Source: Ensifer sp. MPMI2T | GTDB lineage: Bacteria > Pseudomonadota > Alphaproteobacteria > Rhizobiales > Rhizobiaceae | Direction of reading: 5' to 3' | DNA length: 64,000 nucleotides | Assembly (NCBI RefSeq): GCF_004827385.1 | Contig: NZ_SRXN01000002.1 | Location: 62,001-126,000 of the forward strand | In this document: positions 18,287-27,622 of the stretch, in pieces | Numbering within the stretch: position 1 is the stretch's first letter | How the letters are laid out: each line of letters opens with the position of its first letter | The notes under the pieces: generated by a model | Seen by the model: only the letters and a program-made list of their open reading frames with translations | Databases searched by the model: none | Told to the model about the DNA's origin: nothing | Program-made: the position numbers and the translations under genes

Positions 18287-19594
18287 TCATTGCCGACCGA
18301 CAGAGGCAGAAATTTGCGGCGCGGATCGGGGAACAGAGCCGAACTCGTGCTCGAAGAGCTCCGGCATCAGATCGGCAAGCCGGACCAGCTTGCCCGTGCG
18401 CGAGCTCTGGAGCGCCGCGATCCCGCAGAGGACCGACATTGCCCCGGCGCGCGCGCCTGCCCGCTGCCCCAATATGTCCTTCGCCTCCGGCTTGAAAAGC
18501 ATGTTCCGCAGCCGATCGTCACCGCCATAGTGGCCACCGGAAGAATGCGGCACAGCGATGCGCTCGAACCCTGGGCGGCCTTTCGGGAAATTGCGAACCA
18601 GCAGGATGACGTCTTCCTCCGGCATCTCCCACGGCTGGTCCTCGTATTGGCGAAGCTCGATCCTGCCCTTCGTTCCGTTGAAGGCGATGTGGTGGCCCTC
18701 AATCGGCTGGAAGGTATTGAGCGAGTAGGAGACGTGGACATTGTTGCGGTAGCGTATGTTCGCGACCATCGTATCGGGAATATCGATATCCTCGCGGAAG
18801 ACGCAACCGTCGCGGAAATAGCCGTCGATCTCGGAGGGGTCCTCATAGAGCGCGTCGAGGAAGGGATCGGCTTCGAGGTCCAGGTAGAAATCACATTCAT
18901 TCTTATGGGGACAGAGCTTGCAGCGCGGCCCGCGGAAGGGACCCTTGCGCCCGTACATCTGCAAGTCGGCAAACGCCGTGACGGCATCCGGATCACTGTC
19001 GAGATACCAGTTCAGCAGGTCGAAATGGTGGGTCGCCTTGTGCACGAAGAGGCTGCCTGATCTTTCGGTATAGGCGTGCCAGCGACGGAAATAGTCGGCG
19101 CCGTGTCTGATATCGAGATACCAATGAAAGTCGACGGAGGTCACCCGGCCGATCTCGCCGGAATTCAACAGTTCCTTGATGCGCGCCGCAGTCGGCGCGA
19201 AGCGGTAGTTGAACGACACGTCCACCCGCCGGCCCGTGCGCTTCTCGGCGTCCAGAATGCGACGGATCTTTTCGACGGTGGTCGACATCGGCTTTTCGGT
19301 GATGACATCGGCGCCGGCCTCAAGCGCGCGGACGACGATGTCGTCATGCGTGCTGTCCGGTGTGCAGACGATCACGAGATCGGGCCGCGCTTCGGCAAGC
19401 ATTGTGTCGACATTGCCGTAGATGGGCGCATTGGTAGCAATCATCGTGCGGGCGCGTTCGGCTCTGAGCGCATTCGTGTCGGCTATGGCGACAAGATCCA
19501 CCTGGCCGCGCCAACCGGCGAGCAGATCCTTGCCCCACATCGTGGTGCCGCGGTTGCCGGTACCGACCAGCGCAAAACGACGTTTGTTATCCAT
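18287..19594 (-). CDS. Gfo/Idh/MocA-family oxidoreductase with a Cys cluster
   Basis: A 435-aa NAD(P)-dependent oxidoreductase. The Rossmann loop is VGTGNRG (about 9-15), the family EKP motif is in ITEKPMSTT (about 101), and a HKATHHFDLLNW segment carries the catalytic-type histidine. An insertion RCKLCPHKNEC holds three closely spaced cysteines, which suggests a metal site seen in some longer members. Its start is 158 bp after the preceding isomerase gene and has its own palindrome upstream, so it may be regulated separately from the TetR operon. Substrate unknown, probably a sugar or cyclitol. Confidence 0.88.
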   Translation of the reverse strand: MDNKRRFALVGTGNRGTTMWGKDLLAGWRGQVDLVAIADTNALRAERARTMIATNAPIYGNVDTMLAEARPDLVIVCTPDSTHDDIVVRALEAGADVITEKPMSTTVEKIRRILDAEKRTGRRVDVSFNYRFAPTAARIKELLNSGEIGRVTSVDFHWYLDIRHGADYFRRWHAYTERSGSLFVHKATHHFDLLNWYLDSDPDAVTAFADLQMYGRKGPFRGPRCKLCPHKNECDFYLDLEADPFLDALYEDPSEIDGYFRDGCVFREDIDIPDTMVANIRYRNNVHVSYSLNTFQPIEGHHIAFNGTKGRIELRQYEDQPWEMPEEDVILLVRNFPKGRPGFERIAVPHSSGGHYGGDDRLRNMLFKPEAKDILGQRAGARAGAMSVLCGIAALQSSRTGKLVRLADLMPELFEHEFGSVPRSAPQISASVGRQ

Positions 19595-19646
19595 CTTCCT
19601 CACGCAATCCTGTCTGGAGTGAAGCCGCGCGACCGGCGGCTGACAA

Positions 19647-19667
19647 CATGTAAATTTAACATACATG
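19647..19667. promoter_or_regulatory. Palindromic operator upstream of the Gfo gene
   Basis: CATGTA-N9-TACATG with AATTTAACA in the centre, 53 bp before the start at 19594. The core TGTAAATT-N5-TACA recurs 18 kb away at 37569-37585. Confidence 0.55.
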
Positions 19668-19751
19668 CTAGTGGCTGAAATCCGCGAGCGTCAAGGTGTT
19701 TTCCGCCGCCCTTGTCACCATCTTGTAAGGTGCATGATCGAGCAACCCACC

Positions 19752-20576
19752 TCAGCAGCAGCTACGATAGCGTTTCACGCAGGTGGCGATCACCTCCTCG
19801 GCCGGCCGCTTCCACCAGTTCTCGGCCGAGAAGATCTCGACCTCCTGCGCCCCATGAAAGCCGGCCGCCTCAATCCGGCGACGAATTCCCTTCAAATCGA
19901 TGACGCCGTCGCCCATCATGCCGCGATCCGTCAGCATGTCCCTGGTCGGAACCAGCCAGTCGCAGATGTGATGCGCAAGGATTGCCTTCATTTCGCCCGC
20001 CCGCGCGATCTGGTTGGCGAGATCGGGATCCCACCAGACGTGATAGACATCGATCGCGACGCCGACGCCGGGGCCGAGCGCTTCACACATGTCGAGCGCC
20101 TGGCCGAGCGTGTTCACGCAAGCCCGGTCGGCGGCATACATCGGATGCAGCGGCTCGATCGCGAGCGGAACGCCGGCCGCACGCGCATGCCGCAGCACCG
20201 TCGCGATGCCATCCTCGACCATCCGGCGGGCAGCATCGATGTTCTTCGATCCTCCCGGCAGACCGCCGACGACCAGCACCAGGCAATCGGCGCCCAGCGC
20301 CGCCGCCTCATCGATCGCGCGCCTGTTGTCATCGATGGCCTTGTCGCGGCCCGCCGCGTCCGCGGCCGGGAAGAAACCGCCACGGCAGAGGCCGGTGAGC
20401 TTCAGCCCGTTGGATTTGACGATGCGTACGGCCTCATTGAGCCCAACCGCCGCCACCTGATCCCGCCAGGGAGCGATCGCCGTGATGCCGTGTCTCAGAC
20501 AGATGTCCACGGCTTCGGCGAAACCGCATTGCTCGCGGATCGTCGCCAGATTGATCGAAAGCCCCTCGACCTGCAT
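19752..20576 (-). CDS. Sugar-phosphate isomerase/epimerase (xylose-isomerase-like TIM barrel)
   Basis: A 274-aa AP-endonuclease-2-type TIM barrel. Metal-ligand type blocks are present: IEPLHPM (Glu), IDVYHVWWDP (Asp/His), HICDW (His/Asp) and EVEIFS (Glu). Such proteins isomerise or epimerise keto-sugars, or act on 3-keto compounds. It is the fourth gene of the leftward TetR-controlled operon. GGGAGGAGAACAGC precedes the ATG at 20576. Confidence 0.87.
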   Translation of the reverse strand: MQVEGLSINLATIREQCGFAEAVDICLRHGITAIAPWRDQVAAVGLNEAVRIVKSNGLKLTGLCRGGFFPAADAAGRDKAIDDNRRAIDEAAALGADCLVLVVGGLPGGSKNIDAARRMVEDGIATVLRHARAAGVPLAIEPLHPMYAADRACVNTLGQALDMCEALGPGVGVAIDVYHVWWDPDLANQIARAGEMKAILAHHICDWLVPTRDMLTDRGMMGDGVIDLKGIRRRIEAAGFHGAQEVEIFSAENWWKRPAEEVIATCVKRYRSCC

Positions 20577-20620
20577 GCTGTTCTCCTCCCAAATCTCGTT
20601 TCGCACATTGGCGACATGCG

Positions 20621-22039
20621 CTAGCTCGCCGTCATCGACGCCCAGTCCGGCTCGACGGACGAGCCAAGGCCGATCGCTCTCAAGGCAGTTTCGAAATGGA
20701 GCTCGCCCCCCGTGATGGCGAGCCGCGCCCGTCCGGACGCCCCGTCGTAAAGATCGCCATGGGCAGCGAGGTAAGACGCCTGCTCGCCCGCCGGGGCCTG
20801 CGCCATACCGTCGACATAGTGGTGGCCGTTGCGTTCGACGTGGCCGGCGCCGACGAGCGCCGCCAGAACGAGGTCCTGCTGGAGCGCCAGGCCCGATTGC
20901 GTCGTCAGGTCCTCGGCGGACATGAAATATCGCGACGAACCCGCCTCACGGTTCCATTTCTCGACACGCGCGCGGTTGATCAGAGCCCGGTAGAAGCCCT
21001 TGCAGGATTTCGAGGAGATGCCGGCATAACCGAGTTCACGTGCCCGCGGAAATGCGCCGATATCGCCGTCGGACTCGTCGATTTCGAGCGGCATGCGCTG
21101 CGCGAGCCCGGCGACCGATTTTGACAGCGCCTCGGCGCGCGCAATCGGCTGCTCGAAGAAGAGAAGCGATCGGCGCAGGCTGGAAAGGCGCGGCTCCTTC
21201 TGTAGGCGATCGAGAAGATCGGCCGCCGCCTCGGCGCTTTCGAACTGTTCGTTGCCGTCGAGCGTCACTCGATAGTGGTCGACCGCGTGATCGAGCACAG
21301 CGGCGATGGCTTGCAAACGTTCAGTGTCTTCGACGGGGCGCCCGGAAACCTTGATCTTGAAATAGCGGTGGCGATAAGCGGCAATCACCTCTTCCAGCGT
21401 CTGCGGCAGACCGTCCTTGAGCCGCTGCTCCGGCGCGAGCTCGGCGGCCGTCAACGCATCGGCGAGCCCGATCGTATGGCGCACGGCGAGCCGCGGCGAA
21501 GGCTCCAGCCGCGAGAAAAAGCCTGTGAGATCGAAGCCCGCAAGGTCCGGTGCGGTAAGATTGGTGATGCCGAGCAGATCGTGCCGGACGGCGTCGGCGG
21601 CACTTGCGCCTTTCATCCGACATACGGCGTCGATAATGGCACGATCGGTGAGCGCCAGACCGTAAGACGCCACGAGCGGCGGGAGGCCTCGGCCAGCAGC
21701 CGCACGGTGATGATCGACCTCGGCGGCGGCATGCAGCCCGAAGGGCGTCTTTGCGCCAGCCGCCCGCAAGCCTTCGATCGCCAGATGCAGCGACTCGCGG
21801 AGCTGCGCAACGTTTTCATCCGGCGAAAGGGCCGGGTTCTTGTCGAACCATTTCGGCATCATCATCTCGGCCGACCAGCCGGTGGCCTCGCGGCCGCTTT
21901 CGTCCGCGATCCTTACCCGAACGAAGGCCTGCGGCGCGCTCTCGACGCGCGCCGCCCCGAATCGGAAGGGGAAGCGGAAGCCAACCTGCCGCTCGAAGAT
22001 GTCCGCCTCTATGAGCCTGACGATGGGAGCCTCGGTCAT
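20621..22039 (-). CDS. Enolase-superfamily (mandelate racemase/muconate lactonizing-like) protein
   Basis: A 472-aa protein, longer than the ~370 aa typical of the superfamily because of an enlarged capping domain. Barrel residues are visible: the KIK base pair motif (FKIKVSG), then Asp in LDGNEQF, Glu in FFEQP, Asp/Glu in EIDESDGD and a Lys in SSKSCKG, the pattern of the MLE subgroup. It should abstract a proton alpha to a carboxylate, as a dehydratase, racemase or cycloisomerase. It lies 8 bp before the DUF993 stop, within the same operon. Substrate unknown. Confidence 0.8.
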   Translation of the reverse strand: MTEAPIVRLIEADIFERQVGFRFPFRFGAARVESAPQAFVRVRIADESGREATGWSAEMMMPKWFDKNPALSPDENVAQLRESLHLAIEGLRAAGAKTPFGLHAAAEVDHHRAAAGRGLPPLVASYGLALTDRAIIDAVCRMKGASAADAVRHDLLGITNLTAPDLAGFDLTGFFSRLEPSPRLAVRHTIGLADALTAAELAPEQRLKDGLPQTLEEVIAAYRHRYFKIKVSGRPVEDTERLQAIAAVLDHAVDHYRVTLDGNEQFESAEAAADLLDRLQKEPRLSSLRRSLLFFEQPIARAEALSKSVAGLAQRMPLEIDESDGDIGAFPRARELGYAGISSKSCKGFYRALINRARVEKWNREAGSSRYFMSAEDLTTQSGLALQQDLVLAALVGAGHVERNGHHYVDGMAQAPAGEQASYLAAHGDLYDGASGRARLAITGGELHFETALRAIGLGSSVEPDWASMTAS

Positions 22040-22046
22040 GGCGGCC

Positions 22047-23210
22047 TCAGTCGATGCCGTGGACGGCGAGAACGCGCCGCATGCGTGAGACCGCCAGTTC
22101 TGGATCGGCGAGTGCTCCCGCCCTGTCGGCCAGACGGAAAAGCTCGGCGAGATGAGCAAGCGAGCGGGCGCTCTGTTGCCCACCGATCATCACGAAATGA
22201 TCCTGCAGGCCGTTCAGATAGGCGAGGAAGACGACGCCGGTTTTGTAGAAGCGCGTCGGCGCCTTGAAGATATGGCGCGACAGCGGCACGGTCGGTTCCA
22301 GCAACTCGAAGAATTCGCCGTGCCGACCCTCACCGAGCGCCTCAAGGGCCGCTGACGCTACCGGCGCAATCGCATCGAAGATACCGAGCAGCGCGTCCGA
22401 ATATCCCTTCTCGTCGCCGGCAATGAGCTCGGCATAATTGAAGTCGTCGCCGGTATACATGCGCACGCCCTTCGGCAGCCGGCGCCGCATTGCGATTTCC
22501 TTCTCCTTCGAGAGCAGCGAAATCTTGATACCGTCGACCTTTTCGGCATGCGCCTCGATGACCGCGAGGCAGGTCTTCATCGCCTCCATGTGGTCGCCAT
22601 TGCCCCAGTAGCCTTCGAGTGCCGGGTCGAACATCTCGCCGAGCCAATGGATGATCACCGGCTCCTTCACCTGCGAAAGGATGCGGCCGTATACGCGGAT
22701 ATAATCCTCCGGTCCTTTCGCCGCTGCCGCTAGCGCCCGGCTCGCCATCAGGATGATCCGCCCACCTTCGGCTTCGATCGCTTCGATCTGGCCCTCATAG
22801 GCCCTGAGAATATCGTCGATCGAGACATCGGGGCCGGGCGCCAGATGGTCAGTGCCGGCGCCGCAGGCGACCAGCGCCCCGGAGCGCCCGCGCGCTTCGG
22901 CAAGCGCACGGCGGATGAGCTCGCGCGCTTCCGGCCAGCCGAGGCCCATGCCGCGCTGGGCCGTGTCCATCGCCTCGGCGACACCGAGACCGAGATCCCA
23001 TAGCCGGTGGCGGAAGGCGAGCGTGCGCTCCCAGTCGATCGCCGGTGACAGCCACGGATCATTATCGGCAAGCGGATCGGCGACGACATGCGCCGCCGCA
23101 AAAGCAACCCGCGAGAAATCCGCCGGTGCACGCTGTTGCAACGGAACGGGCCGGCCGATGAGCTCGTAACGGGTAAGCCTGCCTTCAAGAGGAAGATCGA
23201 TGCTGGTCAT
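22047..23210 (-). CDS. DUF993 protein, dihydrodipicolinate-synthase-like
   Basis: A 387-aa member of DUF993, a branch of the DHDPS/N-acetylneuraminate lyase TIM barrels. VDGIKISLLSKEKE contains the lysine at the position of the Schiff-base Lys (GIK in DHDPS). This implies an aldol or retro-aldol step on a 2-keto acid. It is tightly packed in the operon: 3 bp after the Gfo stop and 7 bp before the enolase-superfamily gene. A characterised function for the branch is not known to me. Confidence 0.83.
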   Translation of the reverse strand: MTSIDLPLEGRLTRYELIGRPVPLQQRAPADFSRVAFAAAHVVADPLADNDPWLSPAIDWERTLAFRHRLWDLGLGVAEAMDTAQRGMGLGWPEARELIRRALAEARGRSGALVACGAGTDHLAPGPDVSIDDILRAYEGQIEAIEAEGGRIILMASRALAAAAKGPEDYIRVYGRILSQVKEPVIIHWLGEMFDPALEGYWGNGDHMEAMKTCLAVIEAHAEKVDGIKISLLSKEKEIAMRRRLPKGVRMYTGDDFNYAELIAGDEKGYSDALLGIFDAIAPVASAALEALGEGRHGEFFELLEPTVPLSRHIFKAPTRFYKTGVVFLAYLNGLQDHFVMIGGQQSARSLAHLAELFRLADRAGALADPELAVSRMRRVLAVHGID

Positions 23211-23213
23211 CGC

Positions 23214-24362
23214 TCACAACTCCAGTGCCGGTACATCGAGCCAGCGGCGCTCCGCCCACGATTTGAGACCAAGCTCGGCAAGCTGCACGCCCTTGGCGCC
23301 GACCTCCAGCCCGTAGGGCCAGGGGCTATCCTCGGCCACATGGCGCAGGAACATTTCCCATTGCGCCTTGAAGCCGTTGTCGAACACCTGCGTGTCCGGC
23401 ACCTCGTCCCAAGTCTTGTAGAAATCGATGGTCTGAGGCTGGTCCGGATTCCAGACCGGCTTCGGCGTGTTGACGCGGTGCTGGGTCCAGCATTTCGTCA
23501 ACCCGGCGACGGCCGAGCCGTGCGTTCCGTCGACCTGGAAGGTCACGAGATCGTCGCGGCGCACGCGCACGGTCCAGGAGGAATTGATCTGCGCAATGAT
23601 GCCGCCTTCGAGCTCGAAGGTCGCATAGGCGGCATCGTCCGTGTCGCAGTCATAGGCTCGGCCCTGCTCGTCGACGCGGCTTGGAATGTGAGTGGCTCCG
23701 AGGCAGGAGACAGAGCGGACTTCACCGAAGAGGTTGTCCAGCACGTAGCGCCAGTGGCAGAGCATATCGAGGATGATGCCGCCGCCGTCGCCCTTGCGGT
23801 AATTCCAGGAGGGGCGCTGGGCGGGCACGCCCCAATCGCCTTCAAAGACCCAGTAACCGAATTCGCCACGCACTGAGAGGATCTTTCCGAAAAAGCCCGA
23901 ATCCCTGAGCAGTGCCAGCTTGCGAAGTCCAGGCAGGAAAAGCTTGTCCTGTACGACGCCGTGCTTGAGTCCGGAGGCGCGCGCCTTTCGCGCCAGCTTA
24001 ACTGCCGTCCTGAGATCGTCGGAGATTGGCTTCTCACAATAGACATGCTTGCCGGCATCAAGCGCCCTGCCGATCAGTTCGGCACGCATCAGCGTCGTGC
24101 CGGCGTCGAAAAAGATTTGGTCGTTCGGATCGGCCAGCGCCGCATCGAGATCGGTCGACCAGCGAGCGATATTATGGCGCTTGGCCAATTGCTCCATCTT
24201 GTCGCGGTTGCGGCCGACGATGATCGGGTCGATCTCCAGCCGTTCGCCGGACTTCAGCGTGATCCCGCCCTGATCGCGAATGGCCAGTATCGAGCGCACT
24301 AGGTGCTGGTTGTAGCCCATGCGGCCGGTGACGCCGTGCAATATGATCCCCAAACGTGGCAT
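23214..24362 (-). CDS. Gfo/Idh/MocA-family oxidoreductase
   Basis: A 382-aa NAD(P)-dependent oxidoreductase with HGVTGRMGY as nucleotide loop at about residues 9-17, YCEKPISDD as the EKP motif (about 108-116) and MLCHWRYVLDN holding the catalytic-type histidine. GGGAGGAGACCGC precedes the ATG. It is the first gene of the leftward operon and sits directly behind a TTGACA box plus TetR operator. Confidence 0.88.
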   Translation of the reverse strand: MPRLGIILHGVTGRMGYNQHLVRSILAIRDQGGITLKSGERLEIDPIIVGRNRDKMEQLAKRHNIARWSTDLDAALADPNDQIFFDAGTTLMRAELIGRALDAGKHVYCEKPISDDLRTAVKLARKARASGLKHGVVQDKLFLPGLRKLALLRDSGFFGKILSVRGEFGYWVFEGDWGVPAQRPSWNYRKGDGGGIILDMLCHWRYVLDNLFGEVRSVSCLGATHIPSRVDEQGRAYDCDTDDAAYATFELEGGIIAQINSSWTVRVRRDDLVTFQVDGTHGSAVAGLTKCWTQHRVNTPKPVWNPDQPQTIDFYKTWDEVPDTQVFDNGFKAQWEMFLRHVAEDSPWPYGLEVGAKGVQLAELGLKSWAERRWLDVPALEL

Positions 24363-24414
24363 GCGGTCTCCTCCCTGCCAGGCCTTACGGGAGCGGACCA
24401 GCCCTCCCAAGCCA

Positions 24415-24460
24415 GTAACTAAACAGTTACTTTGTGGCAGAGAAAAAGCACACCTGTCAA
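24415..24460 (-). promoter_or_regulatory. Promoter and TetR operator O1 of the leftward operon
   Basis: On the minus strand TTGACA (24455-24460) is followed 24 nt later by the palindrome GTAACT-AAAC-AGTTAC (24415-24430; arms extend to 7 bp). The same 6-4-6 palindrome occurs in front of the rightward operon. Confidence 0.7.
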
Positions 24461-24484
24461 CACAAAAAACGACATGTTGACGAT

Positions 24485-25162
24485 TCAGCGCCTGATCGAA
24501 GCCAAAGTCACATGAACGATGTGACGCTCCCAGCCCTCGAGATTGGGGCGTTCCGCGAGATCGCGGCCAAAGATCGTCGACAGCGTGTACTGGTTCGAGA
24601 GGTAGAAATAACCGAGCGCGGCCATCGTCAGATAGAGGTGCAACGGGTCGACATCCTCGCGGAAGAGGCCCTTTGCCCTGCCCCGCTCGAGCAGGTCGGA
24701 AAGCTTGCCCATGAGCTGCGAATGCAGCTCCTTAAGCCGGGTCGATTGACGCAGCCAGCGGGCGCGATGAAGGTTCTCCGTACCGAGCAGACTCAGGAAC
24801 TCTGGATGTTCAAGGAAGTACCTCCATGTGAACATCGCCAGCTCGGCGATGCCCTCCTCCGGCTCCAAGTCACTGAGATTGATCGATTTTTCGGCCGTCC
24901 TTATGCCGATATAGGCCTCTTCCAGGACAGCGAGGTAGAGCTGCTCCTTGTCGCCGAAGTAGTGATAGAGCATGCGCTTATTGATGCCGGCTCGCTCGGC
25001 TATGGCATCGACCCGCGCCCCGCCCATGCCGTTTTCCGCGAACTCTTGGGTGGCGGCCGCGAGGATGGATGCGCGCGTCCGCTCGGGATCGCGCTGCCCG
25101 GAGCGTTCAGCGCGCTCGCCGTTTCTATTCCTTCCTCTCGCGCCCGCTTGCGCCTTCTCCAT
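24485..25162 (-). CDS. TetR-family repressor
   Basis: A 225-aa regulator. The N-terminal HTH (RASILAAATQEFAENGMGG..., helix-turn-helix about VDAIAERAGINKRMLYHYF, residues 55-73) is followed by an all-helical ligand domain of the C-terminal TetR type. GGAGGTGATGTA precedes the ATG. It lies between two operons that both carry a GTAACY-N4-AGTTAY palindrome, so it is the likely repressor of both; the inducer is presumably a catabolite of the unknown substrate. Confidence 0.9.
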   Translation of the reverse strand: MEKAQAGARGRNRNGERAERSGQRDPERTRASILAAATQEFAENGMGGARVDAIAERAGINKRMLYHYFGDKEQLYLAVLEEAYIGIRTAEKSINLSDLEPEEGIAELAMFTWRYFLEHPEFLSLLGTENLHRARWLRQSTRLKELHSQLMGKLSDLLERGRAKGLFREDVDPLHLYLTMAALGYFYLSNQYTLSTIFGRDLAERPNLEGWERHIVHVTLASIRR

Positions 25163-25255
25163 TACATCACCTCCGGCACCTCTTACCCTCGGCGGCATTC
25201 GATGCGAAATCGTAAAGAAAATTTACAAGATAATGACAGCACTTCACACAACTGC

Positions 25256-25300
25256 TTGACACGATCTTTGCTTGCCCCTAGTTTGTAACCAATTAGTTAT
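25256..25300 (+). promoter_or_regulatory. Promoter and TetR operator O2 of the rightward operon
   Basis: TTGACA (25256-25261), 17-nt spacer and TAGTTT (25279-25284) are followed at once by GTAACC-AATT-AGTTAT (25285-25300). The operator matches O1 at 10 of 12 arm positions and sits at nearly the same distance from TTGACA (23 against 24 nt). Confidence 0.72.
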
Positions 25301-25374
25301 TTAATGCAAGAGGGCTCAACAAGACGACGATGACACGGAGCGTTGTGGAGGCGCTCCCGAGGGAGGAGGAACCA

Positions 25375-26661
25375 ATGACGCAGAAGATCAGCAGACGCAG
25401 TGTGCTTGCAGGAGGAGCGGCACTTCTTTCATATGCGGCCTTCGCGCCGCGCGCCTTTTCCGAGGAGGCGCGGCTGCGCCTGCTCTGGTGGGGATCGCAG
25501 ACCCGCGCCGACCGCACCAACAAAGTCAGCGAGCTTTTCAAGACGGCCAATCCAGGGGTTGCCATCAACGGCGAGTTCCTCGGCTGGAGTGACTACTGGC
25601 CGCGCCTCGCGACCCAGGTCGCAGGGGGCAACGCGCCCGACGTCATCCAGATGGATTACCGCTATATCGTCGAATATGCCCGGCGCGGGGCGCTCGCGCC
25701 GCTCGACAGCTATCTCGGCTCGGTGCTCAAAGTCGAGGATTTCGATCAGGTGCAGATCAAGGGTGGCAGCGTCGACGGCAAACTCTACGGCATCAGCCTC
25801 GGCGCCAATTCGACGGCGATGATGGTCAACACGGTCGCCTTCGAGGAAGCCGGGGTCGACCTGCCGACGCCATCGACCACCTGGGACGAGCTCGCCCGCA
25901 TGGGTCTCGAGATCACCAAGGCCGGCAAACGCAAGGGCTATTACGGTCTCTCCGACGGCAGCGGCGTCGAGCCGCTCCTCGAAAACTGGCTTCGCCAGCG
26001 CGGCAAGGCCCTCTTCACCGCGGATGGCAAGATCGCCTATGACGCGAACGACGGGGCCGAATGGTTTGCCATGTGGCAGAAGATGCGCGATGACAAGGCC
26101 TGCGTGCCGGCGGACATTCAGGCACTCGACCAGTTCAATATCGAGACGAGCCCCTTGTCGCTTGGAAAGGCGGCGACATCCTATGCCCATTCCAACCAGC
26201 TCGTCGGCTATCAGGCGATCAACAAAGACAAGATCGTGCTGAGAAGCCATGCGGTGATCAGCAAGGATGCCAAGGGCGGCCACTACCGCAAACCGTCGAT
26301 GTTCTTCTCGGTATCGGCCAAGAGCAGCGATCCGGAACTCTGTGCCAAATACGTCAACTTCTTCGTCAAGGATCCGGAAGCCGCCAAGATCCTCGGCGTC
26401 GAACGCGGCGTGCCGGAATCGGCCTCTGTGCGCGAGGCGCTCGCGCCGTCGCTCGATGACCTCGGGCGGGCAGCACTCGAATATGTCTCCGGGCTCGGAG
26501 CGCTCGCCGGCGACCTGCCGCCGCCGCCGCCCTCGGGCGCCGGCGAGGCGGAGCTGGCTCTGCGCAGTGTCGCCGAGCAGGTGGCCTTCGGGCAGCTCGA
26601 CGCCAAGCAGGGCGGCGAGACGCTGGTGAACGAGATCACACAGATCCTGTCGCGAGGTTAA
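25375..26661 (+). CDS. Carbohydrate ABC transporter substrate-binding protein, Tat-type signal
   Basis: A 428-aa CUT1 binding protein. The N-terminus KISRRSVLAGGAALLSYAAFA is a twin-arginine signal. The mature part begins LRLLWWGSQTRADRTNK and continues with the extracellular-solute-binding-protein-1 pattern (GNAPDVIQMDYRY, LYGISLGANSTAMMVN). GGGAGGAGG precedes the ATG. First gene of the TetR-controlled uptake operon. A close paralogue without permeases is at 42147-43433. Confidence 0.9.
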   Translation: MTQKISRRSVLAGGAALLSYAAFAPRAFSEEARLRLLWWGSQTRADRTNKVSELFKTANPGVAINGEFLGWSDYWPRLATQVAGGNAPDVIQMDYRYIVEYARRGALAPLDSYLGSVLKVEDFDQVQIKGGSVDGKLYGISLGANSTAMMVNTVAFEEAGVDLPTPSTTWDELARMGLEITKAGKRKGYYGLSDGSGVEPLLENWLRQRGKALFTADGKIAYDANDGAEWFAMWQKMRDDKACVPADIQALDQFNIETSPLSLGKAATSYAHSNQLVGYQAINKDKIVLRSHAVISKDAKGGHYRKPSMFFSVSAKSSDPELCAKYVNFFVKDPEAAKILGVERGVPESASVREALAPSLDDLGRAALEYVSGLGALAGDLPPPPPSGAGEAELALRSVAEQVAFGQLDAKQGGETLVNEITQILSRG

Positions 26662-26665
26662 GGGG

Positions 26666-27622
26666 ATGGCGGCCGTGCAGGATACCGCTGTCGTCGTCGG
26701 TGCGGGCGCCAACGGGCGCCCCGCCGCACAGGGCCGATGGGCCTCCATCTGGGCGAAGCACGGAGCCGGTTACATGTTCCTGTTGCCGTGGCTCATCGGC
26801 TTCTTCGGCCTGACGCTCGGGCCTGCGGTTGCCTCGCTCTATCTCTCCTTCACGAGCTTCGACCTGATCCGCGCGCCGGAATGGGTCGGGACGGCCAACT
26901 ACGCGCGCATCGCGACCGCCGATCCGAAATTCGCCGCCGCGATGCAGGTGACCTTCCTCTATGTCGTGCTTTCGGTGCCGTTCAAGCTCACCTTCGCCCT
27001 GCTCGTCGCCATCCTTCTCGATCGCGGCGTCCGGGGACTTACCGTCTATCGCGCGATCTTCTATCTGCCTTCGCTGCTCGGCGGCAGCGTTGCGATCGCC
27101 GTGCTCTGGCGCCAGCTCTTTGCCGGCGACGGCCTCATCAACAGCCTGCTTGCCCAGTTCGGCATCGAGGGCCCGAGCTGGATCTCGCATCCGAATTATT
27201 CGATCTGGACGCTCGTCGTCTTGAGCGTCTGGCAATTCGGCTCGCCGATGATCATCTTCCTTGCCGGCCTCCGGCAGATCCCGACCGATATGTATGAGGC
27301 CGCAAGCCTCGACGGCGCCTCGAAGTTCCGGCAGTTCTACAAGATCACCCTACCGCTCTTGACCCCGGTCATCTTCTTCAACGCGGTGGTGCAAACGATC
27401 GATGCCTTCAAGGCTTTCACCCCGGCCTTCATCATTTCCGGCGGCACCGGCGGACCGATCAACTCGACGCTCTTCTATACGCTCTATCTCTATCAGGAAG
27501 CCTTCGGCAATTTCCGCATGGGCTATGCCTCGGCCTTGGCCTGGATTCTGGTGCTGATCATCGCACTCTTCACCGCCTTCTCGTTCCTGACCTCTCGCTA
27601 CTGGGTGCACTACGATGACTGA
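26666..27622 (+). CDS. Carbohydrate ABC transporter permease 1
   Basis: A 318-aa CUT1 permease of the MalF/UgpA type with six to seven membrane helices and the EAA loop EAASLDGASKFRQFYKITLP near residue 211-230. It starts 4 bp after the binding-protein stop; the AAGGGG ribosome site is close to the ATG. It overlaps the next permease by 8 bp. Confidence 0.9.
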   Translation: MAAVQDTAVVVGAGANGRPAAQGRWASIWAKHGAGYMFLLPWLIGFFGLTLGPAVASLYLSFTSFDLIRAPEWVGTANYARIATADPKFAAAMQVTFLYVVLSVPFKLTFALLVAILLDRGVRGLTVYRAIFYLPSLLGGSVAIAVLWRQLFAGDGLINSLLAQFGIEGPSWISHPNYSIWTLVVLSVWQFGSPMIIFLAGLRQIPTDMYEAASLDGASKFRQFYKITLPLLTPVIFFNAVVQTIDAFKAFTPAFIISGGTGGPINSTLFYTLYLYQEAFGNFRMGYASALAWILVLIIALFTAFSFLTSRYWVHYDD

